Shown one piece after another: positions 46,489 through 58,938 of a stretch of DNA of 64,000 bases. Where the stretch lies: assembly GCF_042477335.2 (NCBI RefSeq), contig NC_091255.1, positions 49,764,501 through 49,828,500 of the forward strand, read 5' to 3'. The DNA comes from Ovis canadensis. Lineage: Eukaryota; Chordata; Mammalia; Artiodactyla; Bovidae. The position numbers and the translations under genes are program-made. Every line of letters begins with the position of its first letter. Position 1 is the first letter of the stretch. The notes under the pieces were generated by a model. That model worked only from the letters and a program-made list of their open reading frames with translations, was not told the DNA's origin and did not search any database.

Positions 46489-47381
46489 TGTCATGTGATG
46501 TATGGCAGAACAAGTAGATCACATGTTCATTTGCCTCTTGTTGATCTTGTTTATCAAAAAGTGGGTCAGTGGGTCCAAAGTTGGACGATTCCGAATCCTA
46601 TGACAATGTTACTATAAGCTGGTGGACAGTACTGCTGATAAGGACAACAAATCCATGTTTACAACATGGAATCTTGGTAAAGAAGAATTGCTGTCTTTTC
46701 CATGCACATGTAACCTAAGAGGAAAACTAGCCTGCCTTCAAGTTCGATGGCTAGGCTTCCTGAGGGATGTTATTCTCTGCTTCTGACTAACAGCATGTAC
46801 AGCAGGGCCAGCAATGGTCAGAGCCAGCTTGTGCTGTTGGTCCACACACATCTCCCACGCCTGCCACCATGGATACTCCCTTTATGCTCTCTTGTATAAG
46901 AATCGATGCACCTAAAGACAGAGATGGGATAAGAGATCCCAAACTTGTAGCTGTCCCGTGTCTCCTTCGTGGTAAACACTCTGGAGGTCATTGATGCGGG
47001 ACACAAAGGGGAAACACTTTCTGCCCTCACAACTACCTCCATCTAAATAATTCTCCAAATCCCTGTACTTTCCACTCGTGCTCCTCCCTTGGCTCAATCC
47101 AAACAGTCAGTCCTTTTACCACATGCAGATAGGCAAAGAACATCATTTCCTCAGGGCACATTTTCTCCAAAATATATATATATATACTGAACATGTGTAC
47201 TGACTCACTGTTCACTGTGAGTATTTTCTCTTTCCACTACCCTTGGACAGCAAAAGTGTTATCTGTCATAATCAAAGTTCTCCATTTGGCTTAAAAGCTT
47301 ATACTGAAGTTAACAGTTAATGAAATTTAAGATTTTGAATGCTCATATATTATGATCAATTTGATTTTATAGGAATCAAAT
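46489..47381. other. outer part of the right arm, unrecognised sequence
   Basis: Inverted relative of 33462-34330. Short minus-strand open pieces (for example HVVKGLTVWIEPREEHEWKV) lie in the region related to 33506-33990 but in different frames. No gene is supported. A short TA run lies at 47173-47186. Confidence 0.4.
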
Positions 47382-47394
47382 GGAATTGGGTTGG

Positions 47395-47489
47395 TAATTA
47401 TTTTAAATATTATTTTTAATTAGGGGATAATTACAATATTGCAATGGTTTCTACCATATATCAACATGAATCAACCATAGGTATATATA
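47395..47489 (-). mobile_element. bovine L1 3' tail fragment
   Basis: Antisense tail: attaggggataattacaata and catatatcaacatgaatc blocks. Confidence 0.7.
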
Positions 47490-47695
47490 TGAAGGAGGAA
47501 ACAGACAGAACAGGCTCCATCTTGAAAGCAGGAATCCATCTTGGGCCAGACTGTGGACTTTGAGCTATATGGCCAGTATCTATAGAAGCGACATACGAAC
47601 CGGAAATCCACACCCCCTGGATGGAAGAGCCCCAGGGCTCATACCTAGACTCTCCATCACCTAAAAATACCCTAATTATCTGTGTAACTGAATAT
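47490..47695. mobile_element. possible retroviral LTR fragment (ERV1-like), fossil
   Basis: The stretch with caggctccatcttgaaagc and ccatcttgggccagactgtg resembles bovine ERV LTRs. It is partial, has no internal region, and sits exactly between an L1 tail and the left edge of copy B. The family call is tentative; age is probably within ruminants. Confidence 0.35.
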
Positions 47696-48200
47696 GCCAG
47701 CCTTCCTGCTGCTGAAAATCTCACCAAAGAACCACCATCTCACAAATCAACCTTGCTGTTCCTCGGACAAATTCTTTTCCAAACGATGCTGAAAGCCAGA
47801 AGTCCATTACCAATTTCTTTTCTTATTCATCTGCCTATATAGAAGCTCATGAATCAGCTTGATGGAATGTAGAGGACTTCGCCCTGATTCTCCCCTTCCT
47901 ATCCGTGTGGGTCATGTGCCAGCTTCCTGCATCATTATATTGGAGCATCTTGGCTTTGACTTTGAAATCTAGATCTTCACCTTCTCTCTACACGTATTTT
48001 TGGGGAAAAATCCTCATGACTTTTTCTTTAGTTTCTGATACTTATCTTCATAATAGTCTTCATAATCATGTATCTTTTCAATATACTGATTATTTTTGTA
48101 TCTAACTTTCTTCTTTTTCATAATCACTTTGAGTTGTCTCTCTAGATGCAGGGGATTTTACCTGGGTTTCTAAATAAATCTTGTGCCACTATTCATCCCA
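47696..48200 (+). pseudogene. KRTAP9 remnant: last coding bases plus 3' UTR
   Basis: Matches the long KRTAP9 gene from 22478 onward: the final codons (CQPSCC and TGA at 47714-47716) and then the complete 3' UTR to AATAAA at 48173-48178. Everything 5' of that is missing, because the duplication edge cuts the gene here. Confidence 0.88.
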
Positions 48201-48221
48201 TACTGTGTTTTTGGTTATGAT

Positions 48222-48360
48222 ACAGCATCTGAAGAAAGAAACAGCAACTTACTCCAGCAGTCTTGCCTGGGAAATCCCATAGACAGAGGAGCCTGGAGGG
48301 TTATAGTCCAAGGAGTCGCAAAAGGGTCATACATGACTTGGCTACTAAACAACAGCAGAA
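48222..48360 (+). mobile_element. Bov-tA SINE, 5'-truncated
   Basis: Counterpart of 23004-23142. Confidence 0.8.
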
Positions 48361-48469
48361 TTTATGATGCAAGGCTGAGCTCATACAATCCCCCACAAAT
48401 TATTTTTTCCATTTCTCATGTGAGAAAACCTCCAACTTCATAAACTATCTCAAAGTGAACGCATGTCAC

Positions 48470-48840
48470 TATTATCAGGTTAAGAAATAGAACTTAAGCC
48501 CAACCCTTTCAAATATAACTCTCAACAGTACAGAATCAGTCGCTTTCCTTTTATATTATGATTGTCAGACTCATCCATGTCATTTTCGGGTAGTTCATTC
48601 ATTCTCCTTGCTGTATAGTCATCCAGTGATTGAATATGACACATTTTCCTTATTTGCTGTTGATATATATGTGGGTTGGTTGCAGTTTGGGGATAATAAA
48701 AGTAATGTTGTTATGAACTGGTCCTTTGGTGCACATAGATAAACATTTCTGTTGGATAAATATCTACAAGTAGAACAGCTTCGTCAAAGTGTTTATACTG
48801 TTCTCTGTAGAGGTCTTTCCCACTTTTATTATATTTCTTC
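48470..48840 (-). mobile_element. old L1 fragment
   Basis: Counterpart of 23250-23620. Confidence 0.65.
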
Positions 48841-49512
48841 TTTTAGTTACTCGATAGTTTATGCTATTATAGAGTACAACTTAAAATTTTAATTTCTCAG
48901 TATTTCTGACATATATAAAAGTAATTAATTTATGTATGCTGATATTATAACCAAACTTCCTAATTATTTCTAAATGTTTACCAATCGATGGGCTTAAAAA
49001 AATCTTTTTTACATACATAGTCATAACAACTGCAGTTGACAGGATTTCCCCTCTGAAGTTGAGCTTACACACATAAATAGGACTAGAACCAATTTATACA
49101 AAGGCACTTTAGAGAGAAAATGTGATATCAAGACTAGCAGAATTTCCTCAAGCTTGCAGGGGATTTGAAAAATGAATGCGTGCTTAAGTGGGGATGGGAC
49201 AGTTGGCTATGAAGGTCAGAGTCAGGAGAGGCACACATACAAGGTTTGGCAGTGCACAGGCACGAGGGGCCCTCCTCCTGAGTCTTCCAGCCCCTTAGGA
49301 AAGACCTCGTGTTTGACATGAGTGCATGGGATACTATTCAACAGTTTGTTGTTCCTAATACTTATTTTGATTCTTTGCTCTCATAAAAGGAACTTCTGGT
49401 TGCTGTTTGACTTTCCCTTTAGATACTCCTGCACAGAGAAATGACGGGTCTAATAGACTGTCCAAACTGTCGTCATTACAGTTATGATTGTGACTAATGC
49501 GTGTGTGTGTGC
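48841..49512. other. duplicated spacer, nothing recognised
   Basis: Counterpart of 23621-24297. Confidence 0.45.
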
Positions 49513-49723
49513 ACGCCTGCTCAGTTGTGTCCAGCTCTCTGCAGCCCCATGGACTACAGCCTTCTAGCTCCTCTGCCCATGGCATTTTCCAGGCAAGAAC
49601 CCTGGAGTAGACTGCCTTTTTCTTCTCCAAGGGATCTTCCTGACTCAGGGACTGAACCCAGGTCTCTTGTGTCTCCTGCATTGGGAAGCGGGTTTTTTAC
49701 TAGTTGAGCCACCAGGGAAGCCC
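49513..49723 (-). mobile_element. Bov-tA SINE
   Basis: Counterpart of 24298-24508, same insertion site. Confidence 0.85.
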
Positions 49724-50339
49724 AATTGTGATGAATAAATTGGCATTAGTCCATGGAATGGATAAAATTATTATGCCTCAAGAGGGGTATGTGAATCAGA
49801 GCAGATTTCTGAGTTTGCAAGAATCAGTTCAGAGACTTCTTTAGAGCATAATATATTTTGCAAGAAGTTACTTAATTCTTTCTACTCTGTCATCACATTC
49901 TTAAGCCAAAGAACAATTTTCTTTAGATGATATTCTTTCTCACACTGGATGCTTACAAACGTTTGATGAAGATGAATGCATGAGTGGCTGGACAACACCT
50001 AAGCCAAAAAAAAAAAAAAACAACCCCTCTGCATTCTAAATTGCAGCTATAAAATGCTTCTGCCCCCAAAACCATTATATATGTATATATATCATATATC
50101 TATAGTTTGCAGTTTGAGACAGTTGAAAAAGTAAAGATGTTAAACTAGTTTAACTAAAAATATTTTTGTATGTCTTTTAATAAATATATAAATAATATTA
50201 CATATAAATATATATTTACTTACATGATTTTTATATATTTGTATTTTTGTTGCAAAACACTAATTATAGAATTGTTTATAGAATTTTGTGGTCAAAATGT
50301 TTATGCTATTGGATAACCTAAATATATTAATGTAATGCA
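49724..50339. other. duplicated spacer with (TA)n
   Basis: Counterpart of 24509-25129. The TA tract at 50071-50103 is shorter than in copy A, and an A-run at 50009-50020 is longer. Confidence 0.5.
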
Positions 50340-51872
50340 AATATTTACAGACCTAATGAAGAAGTAGACAAGTATATGGTAATAGTTGAGGGCATTAACA
50401 GTCCACTTGAGGACTTTAATTTCACCACTGGACAGATCATCCAGACCAAAAAATAAACAGGGGAATATTGGCTTAAATGACACCATATATAAATCCATCT
50501 TGACAGACATATATAGAATACTGCTTTCAAGGGCAACATAATACATATTCTTCTCAAACACACATTTTACATTCTTCAGGATAGATTATATGTTGGCTCA
50601 CTAAACAAACTCGTAGTAAGTTAAAAAAGATTGAAAGTATACAAAGTATACTTTGAAACCACAGTAGTATCCAACATTAGAAAGAAAACTGGAAATTCAC
50701 AATGTGGAGATTCAATAAAATGCAACTGAACAACTAATGAATCAAAGAAGAAATCAAAAGAGAAATTTTAAAATACCTTGAGACAAATGATAATGGATTT
50801 ACAGCATACCAAAATGTATGGGGTGCAGAAACAGAAGTTCTGAAAGATAAGCTCATAGCAATGAATGCTTGAGAAACAAAAAAATTTCAAATAAACTGCC
50901 TAAGTTTACACTCAAGGAACTAGATAAAGAAGAACAAAGGAAGTCCCAAGTGAGCAGAAGCAAGGAAATAAAGATCATAGTGGAAATAAATGAAACAGAG
51001 ACTAAAAAGGGGGAAAAAATAGGAGAGAAGATCAACAAAACTAAAAGCTGTTTTTATTTTAAAAAGGTAAGCAACTTAAAATTTTAGCTAGACTCACTAA
51101 GAAAAAGAGAAGCCTCAAATTTAATATCAGAAATGAAAGAACATTGCAAACTACAGTGTAAACACCGTAAACTATAATACATTGGTGAAAGAAATTGAAG
51201 AAAATACAAACAAATTTTTTGCTCAGGGATTAGAATAAGTAATATTGTTGAAATATCCTTACTACCTAAAGTAATTTACAGATTCAGTGCAATCCCTATT
51301 AAAAGTCTAATGGCATTTTTACAAAAATAAGAAAAAAAATTATAATATGTGTATGGAAGCTTAGAAAACTCAGATAACCAAAGCAATCTTTTTTTTCTTT
51401 TTAAAATTTTTAATATGAATTTATTTTTAATATAAATTTATTTATTTTAATTGGAGGTTAATTACTTTACAATATTGTATTGGTTTTGCCATACATCAAC
51501 ATTAATCCACCACAGGTATACACGCTTTCCCAATCCGGAACCCCCCCCCCCTCGTCCCTCCCCGTACCATCCCTCTAGGTCAAACAAAGCTGGAGACATA
51601 ATGCTTGCTGATAGCAAAGTGTGTTACAAAACTATAGTAAATAACACTGTATGGTTCGGCATAAAAACGCACATACATCATGGAACAAAATAGAGAGCCC
51701 AGACATAAACCCATACATTCTACAGCCAATTAATCTATAGCAAAGGAGCCAGGAATATACAATGGTGAAAATACACTCTTATCAACACATGGTGTTGAAA
51801 AAACTGACAGCCACTTACAAAAGAATAAAACTGACCTACTATCTTACACCATACACAAAAATTAACTCAAAA

Positions 51873-52137
51873 TGGACTTCCCTGGTGGTCTGGTGGTTAA
51901 GAATCCACCTGCCAGTGCAGGGGACATGGGTTTGGTCCCCGGTCTGGGAAGATTCCGTGTGCCTCAGAGCAAATACGCTCACCTGCCACATCTACTGGAG
52001 CCCTTGCACCCTCGAGTCTGTGCTCTGCAGAAAGATGCCACCACAGCGAGAAGCCTGCACACCTCAACTAGAGAGTAGCTCCCACTTACCCCAGCTAGAG
52101 ACGGTCTGCACACAGCAATGAAGACCAACACAGGCAA
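51873..52137 (+). mobile_element. CHR/ART2A-type SINE
   Basis: Fuller counterpart of 26652-26905, with an intact tRNA-like head (ccacctgccagtgcaggg). Confidence 0.72.
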
Positions 52138-52299
52138 AAAGACAAGAAAACTCAAAATGGATTAAACCTGAATCTGAAACCATAAAATTTCTGGAGGAAA
52201 CAGAGACCTTAACATTGGTCTTGGTGCTTAAAAAAAAAAAAAAACAGACACTAAACACAAAGGTGAAAAGTAAAGTGGGACTACATCAAACCAAAGAGC

Positions 52300-52420
52300 G
52301 GGAATTCCCTGGTGGTCCATTGAGTGTGACTCTGTGCTTTCACAGCTGGGGACCTGGGTTGAATCCCTGGTCCAGGAATTAAGATCCCACAAGCCACATG
52401 GTATGGCAAAAAGAAAAAAG
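52300..52420 (+). mobile_element. CHR-type SINE fragment
   Basis: Counterpart of 27062-27180. Confidence 0.7.
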
Positions 52421-53706
52421 CTTCCACACAGTAAAGTGAACAGTAAACAAAATGAAAAGGCAGCCTACTGATTGGGGGAAAATACGTGCAAATCATATAC
52501 ATGATAGGATTGATATTAAAATAGATAAAGAACTCACTTGACCCAATAACAAAAAAAAAAAAAAAAAACAATCTTATTGAAAAAACGGGCAGACGTTCAG
52601 AATAGACCTTTTTTTTTTCTTAAAAGACATACAGATGGCCAACAGGTACTAGAAAGGTGCTCAACATTACTAAGCATCAGGGAAATGCGAATCAAAAGCA
52701 TGATGAGTTATCACCTCATGGTTTTGCATGACTATAATGAGAAGGACGAGCTACATCAAGTCTTGGTGAGAATGTGGAAAAAATAAAAACATTTGTGGGC
52801 TGTTTATGGGAGCATAAATTGGTACAGTCACTATGAGAAATACTATGCCTGTTCCTCAAAAATGGAAAGAAGAACTACCATCCAATCCAGCAATTCCACT
52901 TCTGGGTATTTATCTGAAGAAAACAAAACACTAACTGGGAACAATATAAGCACCCACATGTTCATTGCAGCATTATTTACGGTAGGCAAGATATGGAAAC
53001 AACCAAAGTGTCCATCAGTGGATGAATGAAGAAAATATGTTATGTATTATGCAATGGAATACAATTCAGCAGGAAAATATGATCTGCTTTCCCATTTGTG
53101 ACAATATAAATGGACCCAGAAGACTTTATGCTAAGTGAAACAAGTCAGACAGAAAGACAAATACTATATAATCTCACTTATATTTGGAATGCAAAAGAAA
53201 CCCAAAAATCTAAACCCTGAGCTCACAGATGGAGAGAACACATTAATGGTAGGCAGAGTTGGAGTGGGGTGGTGGAGGGTGGGCAAAATGGGTAAAGGGA
53301 GTCAAAAGCACAAGCTTCCAGTTATAAATACACTCATGAGGAAGGTAATGCACAGCATCGTGACTACAGTTAATAATACTCTCTTACATATTTGAAAGTT
53401 GCTAAGAGAGTAAATATTAAAAGCTCTCATCACTCCAAAACATTTGGAACTGAAGTTGGTGATGGAGTTTAACTAGACTTACTGTGGTCATTGTGCAATA
53501 CATACAAATATCAAGTCATTACGTTCACACTTGAAATTAATATAATGTATTATGAAGTTATACCTAAATTTATAAAAACAAGAGAGACACATGCCAGTAG
53601 AATTCAGAAAGCTCACAATAGACAGGAGAGCACATAACACTGATGGTAGTGAAATGCTGAAACACTGTTTTATTCTTTTTAATATTGTTGACTATATTCT
53701 TTCCCT

Positions 53707-53899
53707 CTGTGTGAAAGTAGCTTAGTCATGTCCGACTCTTTGCCACCCATAGACTCTACAGTCCATGGAATTCTCTAGGCCAGAATACTGGAGTGGGTAG
53801 CCTAATGCTTCTTCAGTGGATCTTCCTGACCCAGGAATCGAACTAGGGTCTCCTGCATTGCAGGTGGATTCTTTACCAACTGAGCTATCAGGGAAGCCC
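53707..53899 (-). mobile_element. Bov-tA SINE
   Basis: Counterpart of 28476-28664. Confidence 0.83.
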
Positions 53900-54065
53900 A
53901 TATTCTTTCCCTATGACATGAAATTACACTCCTACATTTGTAACTAGAGGAGAGAGAGGGAGAGAATAGCACAGGAAAAAAATTAAGAAATTATGTCTCA
54001 CACATTCAACATCTGTTAAAATATGTAAATTGCCAAATTCAAATATACCTTGGCTATCATTGTAT

Positions 54066-54316
54066 TTTTTTTTTAATTTTAGTTTTTTATTTTTTAAATT
54101 TTAAAATCTTTAATTCTTACATGCATTCCCAAACATGAACCCCCCTCCCACCTCCCTCCCCATAACAACTTTCTGGGTCATCCCCATGCACCAGCCCCAA
54201 GCATGCTGCATCCTGCGTCAGACATAGACTGGCGATTCAATTCACATGATAGTATACATGTTAGAATGTCATTCTCCCAAATCATCCCACCCTCTCCCTC
54301 TCCCTCTGAGTCCAAA
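54066..54316 (-). mobile_element. bovine L1 3' end, present only in copy B
   Basis: T-rich start, then antisense 3' UTR (ccaaacatgaacccccctcc, gactggcgattcaattcac) to gagtccaaa. Copy A has uninterrupted sequence at 28830, so this L1 inserted after the duplication. Confidence 0.88.
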
Positions 54317-54379
54317 TCAATTTTTAAAAATCTGTGTATAAGTTGGAGGTCTCACCTCAGATCACAGACCCAGCTACAA

Positions 54380-54651
54380 AGTGCTGCTGCTGCTAAGTCG
54401 CTTCAGTCGTGTCTGACTCCGTGCGACCCCATAGACGGCAGCCCACCAGGCTCCCCCGTCCCTGGGAATCTCCAGGCAGGAGCACTGGAGTGGTTTGCCA
54501 TTTCCTTCTCCAATGCATGGAAGTGAAAAGTGAAAGTGAAGTTGCTCAGTCATGTCAGACTTAGCGACATCATGGACTGCAGCCCACCTGGCTCCTCCGT
54601 CCATGGGATTTTCCAGGCAAGAGTACTGGAGTGGGTTGCCATGCCTTCTCC
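54380..54651 (-). mobile_element. Bov-A2 SINE, complete
   Basis: Antisense dimer. Its copy A counterpart is cut at 29066. Confidence 0.85.
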
Positions 54652-55260
54652 GAGCTACAAAATAGGGATGCTACGAAATAGGGATGGAATATTAATTGGT
54701 TGATGCTGTCTGAAACCCAGTGTACTGCTTCTATGCCTGCTTCTAGTCTCCTGCTTTGGTGCCGATTTTCACATAAAAAGCATTGTGCAAAATATCCTCT
54801 ACCTGAATGTCTCTGATAAAACTGAGAAATGTATTGAGTAAGTTGTCCAGATATGGACTGATGTGGAAGCCTTGAACCCGAGTTTCTAGGGATCAGAGTT
54901 GAACTCAAGCAGGCTTCATCCATCACAGAATGCATCAGCATCCCGACCCTTTCGAGGCACGTCTCAATCTAAGTAGAGCCAAAGGAGAAAAGCTGAGAAG
55001 GGAGAACAGTTCTGACTTTCACAGAGCCAGCAGGATCTACCCATGACCAGGTGATGTCACATGACCAGGAATGCTGCTGGTGATGATTCCTGATCTTTTC
55101 ATTTCTAGGAAAGATTCTGAAGTACGAGACCCAATTAAGGAAAAGATCAAACACTGATTTACAGAGGCCTCTCTATAAAACACTAAGAAGGCAACTTCCT
55201 CCATGACAATTATCCAAAACTACAACAATAACATAAATAACAACCAGGAAAGTCCTGCTT
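54652..55260. other. upstream region of the KRTAP9 copy at 55370
   Basis: Inverted relative of 36460-36800 (5' flank of the gene at 36351) and direct relative of 41980-42370. No other gene. Confidence 0.55.
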
Positions 55261-55295
55261 ATTGGTCCCAACATTGGGGGTCCAGGATATAAAAG
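55261..55295 (+). promoter_or_regulatory. core promoter of the KRTAP9 copy at 55370
   Basis: ATTGG at 55261-55265 and TATAAAAG at 55288-55295, 74 bases before the ATG. Confidence 0.75.
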
Positions 55296-55369
55296 CCCAG
55301 AACAGGAGGAGCCCTCAGAATCTGAGAAACTCATCTCTGAGCCGGAGTCCACCCTCCACCACTGACACA

Positions 55370-55960
55370 ATGACCCCCTCATGCTGCTCCCCACGCTGTC
55401 AGCCCACCTGCTGCAGGACCACTTGCTGTGAGTCCAGCTGCTGCCAGCCCTGCTGCCCCCCCATGTGCTGTCAAACCACCTGCTGCAGGACCACCTGCTG
55501 CAAACCTACCTGTGTGACCAGCTGCTGCCAGCCCACCTGTTGCAGCAAACCCTGCTGTCAGCCCACCTGCTGTGAGTCCATCTGCTGCCAGCCCTCATGC
55601 CCTCCAACTTGCTATCAAACTAGTGAAACCACCTGCTGCAGGACCACTTACCACAAGCCTACTTGTGTGACCACCTGCTGTCAGCCCAGCTGCTGTGGGT
55701 CCAGCAGCTGTGGACAAACCTTCAGTGGGTCCAGCTGCGGCCAGTCTTGCTGTCAGCCAGCTTCCTGTGCCCCTGTGTACTGCCACAGAATCTGCTACCA
55801 CCCCACGTGCTGCTGCCTGCCTGGGTGCCAAGACCAGAGCTGTGGGTCCAGCTGCTGCTAGCCTTGCAGCCGCCCTGTCTGCTGTCAGATCACCTGCTGT
55901 AGGACCACCTCCTGCCACCCCAGCTTCGTGTCCAGCTGCTGCCAGCCTTCCTGCTGCTGA
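55370..55960 (+). pseudogene. KRTAP9: KRTAP9 copy with one in-frame stop (163 codons read, 196 residues otherwise)
   Basis: Start [15 protein letters not shown] (usual second block is MTHSCC). Close relative, on the opposite strand, of the gene at 35776-36351. TAG at 55859-55861 replaces the CAG of the CCQPC motif seen in paralogues. The frame then continues for 33 codons to the normal final stop at 55960 (CSRPVCC to SSCCQPSCC). Changes at conserved positions are visible: RTTYHKP for RTTCHKP, CGQSCC for CxQPCC, QITCC for [14 protein letters not shown] for RTTCCxPSC. These suggest relaxed constraint. The copy A counterpart is deleted. A truncated protein of 163 residues could still be made, since the promoter and poly(A) signal are intact. 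Confidence 0.85.
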
Positions 55961-56427
55961 TCACTTTGCTAAAGAATCACTGTCTCTCTAACCAACCTTC
56001 TCATCACCTGATTTGGCATTCCAGAACAAATTTTACTTCCAAATGTTGCTACAGCCAATGTTCTATCATCAAATTTTTGTTATTAATCTCCCTGGTTAAA
56101 AGGTTGAGAATCAGCTTGGTAGACTGTGGAGGACTTCCCCTTGATTCTCTTACTCCTGTGTATATGAGCCATGTTCCACGTTCTTGCGTCCTTGATATGG
56201 AGTGATGGTCTCCACTTTGACTCGGAAATCAGGATATTCATCTTCTCTCTACATGTAACTATGAAGACACATACTCATGACTTTCTTCAGTTTCTGCTGC
56301 TATCTTCATAATAATCTTCATAATCAAGTTTCTTTTCAATGTACTTATGATTCTCATAACCTGCTTTCTTCTTTTTATAATCACTTCTAGTGTCTCCCAG
56401 AAGCAGGGAATCTTACCTGAATTTCTA

Positions 56428-56433
56428 AATAAA
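56428..56433 (+). terminator. poly(A) signal of the KRTAP9 copy at 55370
   Basis: AATAAA followed by ccttgtgccactattcat, in the same context as at 22951. Confidence 0.75.
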
Positions 56434-56659
56434 CCTTGTGCCACTATTCATTTCATATTGTGCTTTGTGTTCTTATGCAACATTCATGATGTGAGGATTT
56501 ATACACATACGCATATGCTATGAATTATTCATTCTGAGCTCATACAGTGCCCCACATTTACTATTTCTATTTCACATGAGAAAATGACCAACTTGGTAGA
56601 TTGCCTCCGAGTGAACACTCCTGTCACTCTTACCAGCTTAAGAAATAGAACTTGCTGTC

Positions 56660-57070
56660 TTCAAATTCTCTCACTCATTCCCAAATGTAGGCAAGTTCAC
56701 AATTTTTCTAAACTTGATATAAATGAGATACTATATAATTGGCCACTTGTTCTTTATATTAGGATTGTGACACTGATCCATGTAATTATCTGAAGTTCAT
56801 TTAATCTCCTTACTGTATCATCTTCCAATGAATGCATATGACACCTTTCATCTGTTTACTACTGATATATGTGTGGATTGTTTGCAGTCTGGGGCTAATA
56901 AAATCATGCTACTTTAAAGTTTTAGAACAGGTTCTTTGGTACACGGATATAAACATTTCTATTGGATAAATATCTACAAGTCGAATTGCTTGGTGAATGT
57001 ATTTGTACTGATCTCTGTAGAGGTCTTCCCCATTTTTATTTCTAAGTGTTTCATAACTTATGCTATTTTA
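56660..57070 (-). mobile_element. old L1 fragment
   Basis: Diverged relative of 23250-23620 and at the same distance after a KRTAP9 gene. It therefore belongs to an older KRTAP9 duplication unit. Confidence 0.6.
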
Positions 57071-57104
57071 GGGTACAACTTAAAATGCTAATTTTTCAGC
57101 GTTT

Positions 57105-57208
57105 CTGACGTGTGTGCATATGTGTGTTTTCTGCATATGTGTGAAATGTGTGTGCACATGTGTGTTTTCATACATATGTGTATGTGTGTTTTCATATGTA
57201 AGGGTATG
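57105..57208. repeat. (TG)n-rich microsatellite
   Basis: Counterpart of 29190-29300 with a different unit number. Confidence 0.7.
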
Positions 57209-57396
57209 TGTGTCTCACTCTTTGTGACCCCATAGACTGTAGCCCACCAGAGTCTTCTATCCATGGAATTCTCCAGGCACAAACACTGGGGTGGATTGCC
57301 ATCTTCTTCTCCAGGGGATCTTCCTGACCCAGGGATTGATCCTGGGTCTCCTGCATTGCAGGCAGATTCTTTACCATCTGAGCTACTGAGAAAGTC
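57208..57396 (-). mobile_element. Bov-tA SINE
   Basis: Counterpart of 29300-29490. Confidence 0.83.
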
Positions 57397-58938
57397 CTGT
57401 TTCTGACATGTAAAACAGCAATTAGTTCATATATTATAACCAAACTTCCTCATTACTTCTAATAGTTTATCAATAGATGGGTTTTCTTTTTAATTTTGCA
57501 TGCATAGTCATTGTCAACTACAGCTGATGGCTTGACCCTTCTAAAGTCTAACTTATAAGACAGAAGTAGGACTAGAACCAATTTATACAAAAGAACTTAT
57601 AGAGAAATTGTGGTATCAAGACTAGCAGAATTTCCTCTTGCCTGGAAAGGATTTGAAAAATGAACGTGTGTTTTTGAAATGGGGTTGGAGTAGTCAGCCA
57701 TGGGATTTCAGTCGGCAGAGGCACACAATCAAGGGTGGCAGTGCAACCAAGACTGCACAGGGGAGGGGGCCCTGCACCTGGGTCTTCCCGCCCTTATCAA
57801 AGACTACATAATCGACCTGAGTGCATTAGATGCCACTCAGCATTCTGTTATTCCATATACTTCTGATTGCTCACAAAATGACCTGCTGATTATTGTTTAA
57901 CTTTACTTGTAGGTATTCATGCACAGAGAAATAACTGATCAAATGAACTATGAAAACTATAGTTCCTGCAATTATAATTGTGATCAATAAATGTGCATAT
58001 TAATAATGGGATAGATAAATTGTTATGCCTCAGGAGAGGAGTTCAACCTTTGCATGTAAATAAGAGCAGATTTCTGAGTCTACAAGAATAATTTTGGGCC
58101 CTGTGTATTTGTCAAAATAATAGCAACCCACTTGAAAGCACTTGGGGAGAGAGCTACATTTTGCCCAGGTGAACGAATGTCATAATTTCATGGCACCATG
58201 TAATATTTTAATGTTACGCCTTTGAGTACTTGTGGATTTCAGGGAAGGATGGCAATGCCAGCAATCAATGTCAGTTACAGCGTTTGAGCAAGACAGAGAA
58301 TGTAGGGATTTCGCAGAGACTCGGTAATGGAAGAAACCCTTATAGTCTCCTGCTAGAATTAACTCACAGAAGCTGCAAATTAGAGACACAATACCCCTAC
58401 TGCCAACTGGTTGTTTAGTTGAGATATCTTGTCTCCATAGTAGCCCATTCCTTTTTCAGACATCTCCTCTCAACAGTGATTATGTTAACATCTATCCCCC
58501 ATTCCCCTCCCAGCCTGGTCTCCTGAATCTTTTGCTTATTGGGATCACTTGTTAGACAGCCAGAGTGGCATTACTGAGCAGTTACTGAGCAGTACTCTTC
58601 CCAGGAGAAGATACGCACACTGAAAAATCACATTTGTTTCACACTAACCCCTGGCATGTACTTTCCCACCTCCCAGGGTGCATTTTGGACAATGCCCAGC
58701 ATTTCCCTACTGACTGCAGATGTTCATTTTTCCCTGAGGACCCAGTCACTAAACTTTCCAACTAGATCTATAGTGTTAAGATTAAGTCTAAATATTTTCT
58801 CTAAATATTCTAAATGTACTGGATTATGGTTTAGTGGAATGAAATACCATTGAAATGCATGAACATATGTTATCATTCTTATGAGTGTGTCTGTGCCTTT
58901 TTAAGATGTTTCTAATTTACATTATTCACTTTCTGTAC
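57397..58938. other. duplicated spacer, nothing recognised
   Basis: Counterpart of 29491-31035; no gene supported. Confidence 0.45.

Larger units (their letters stand above)
41020..47381 (+). repeat. right arm of the large inverted repeat (carries the KRTAP9 copy at 42485-43363)
   Basis: Inverted match of 33462-37320. It is longer because two later insertions lie in it: an L1 (41449-41970) and a BovB holding another L1 (about 44656-46451). Without them the arm is about 4.0 kb, near the 3.9 kb of the left arm. Confidence 0.8.
50340..53580 (+). mobile_element. old L1 with later insertions
   Basis: Counterpart of 25130-28340. It contains the same bovine L1 tail (51391-51587) and the same two CHR-type SINEs (51873-52137, 52300-52420), so these insertions predate the A/B duplication. 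Confidence 0.8.
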
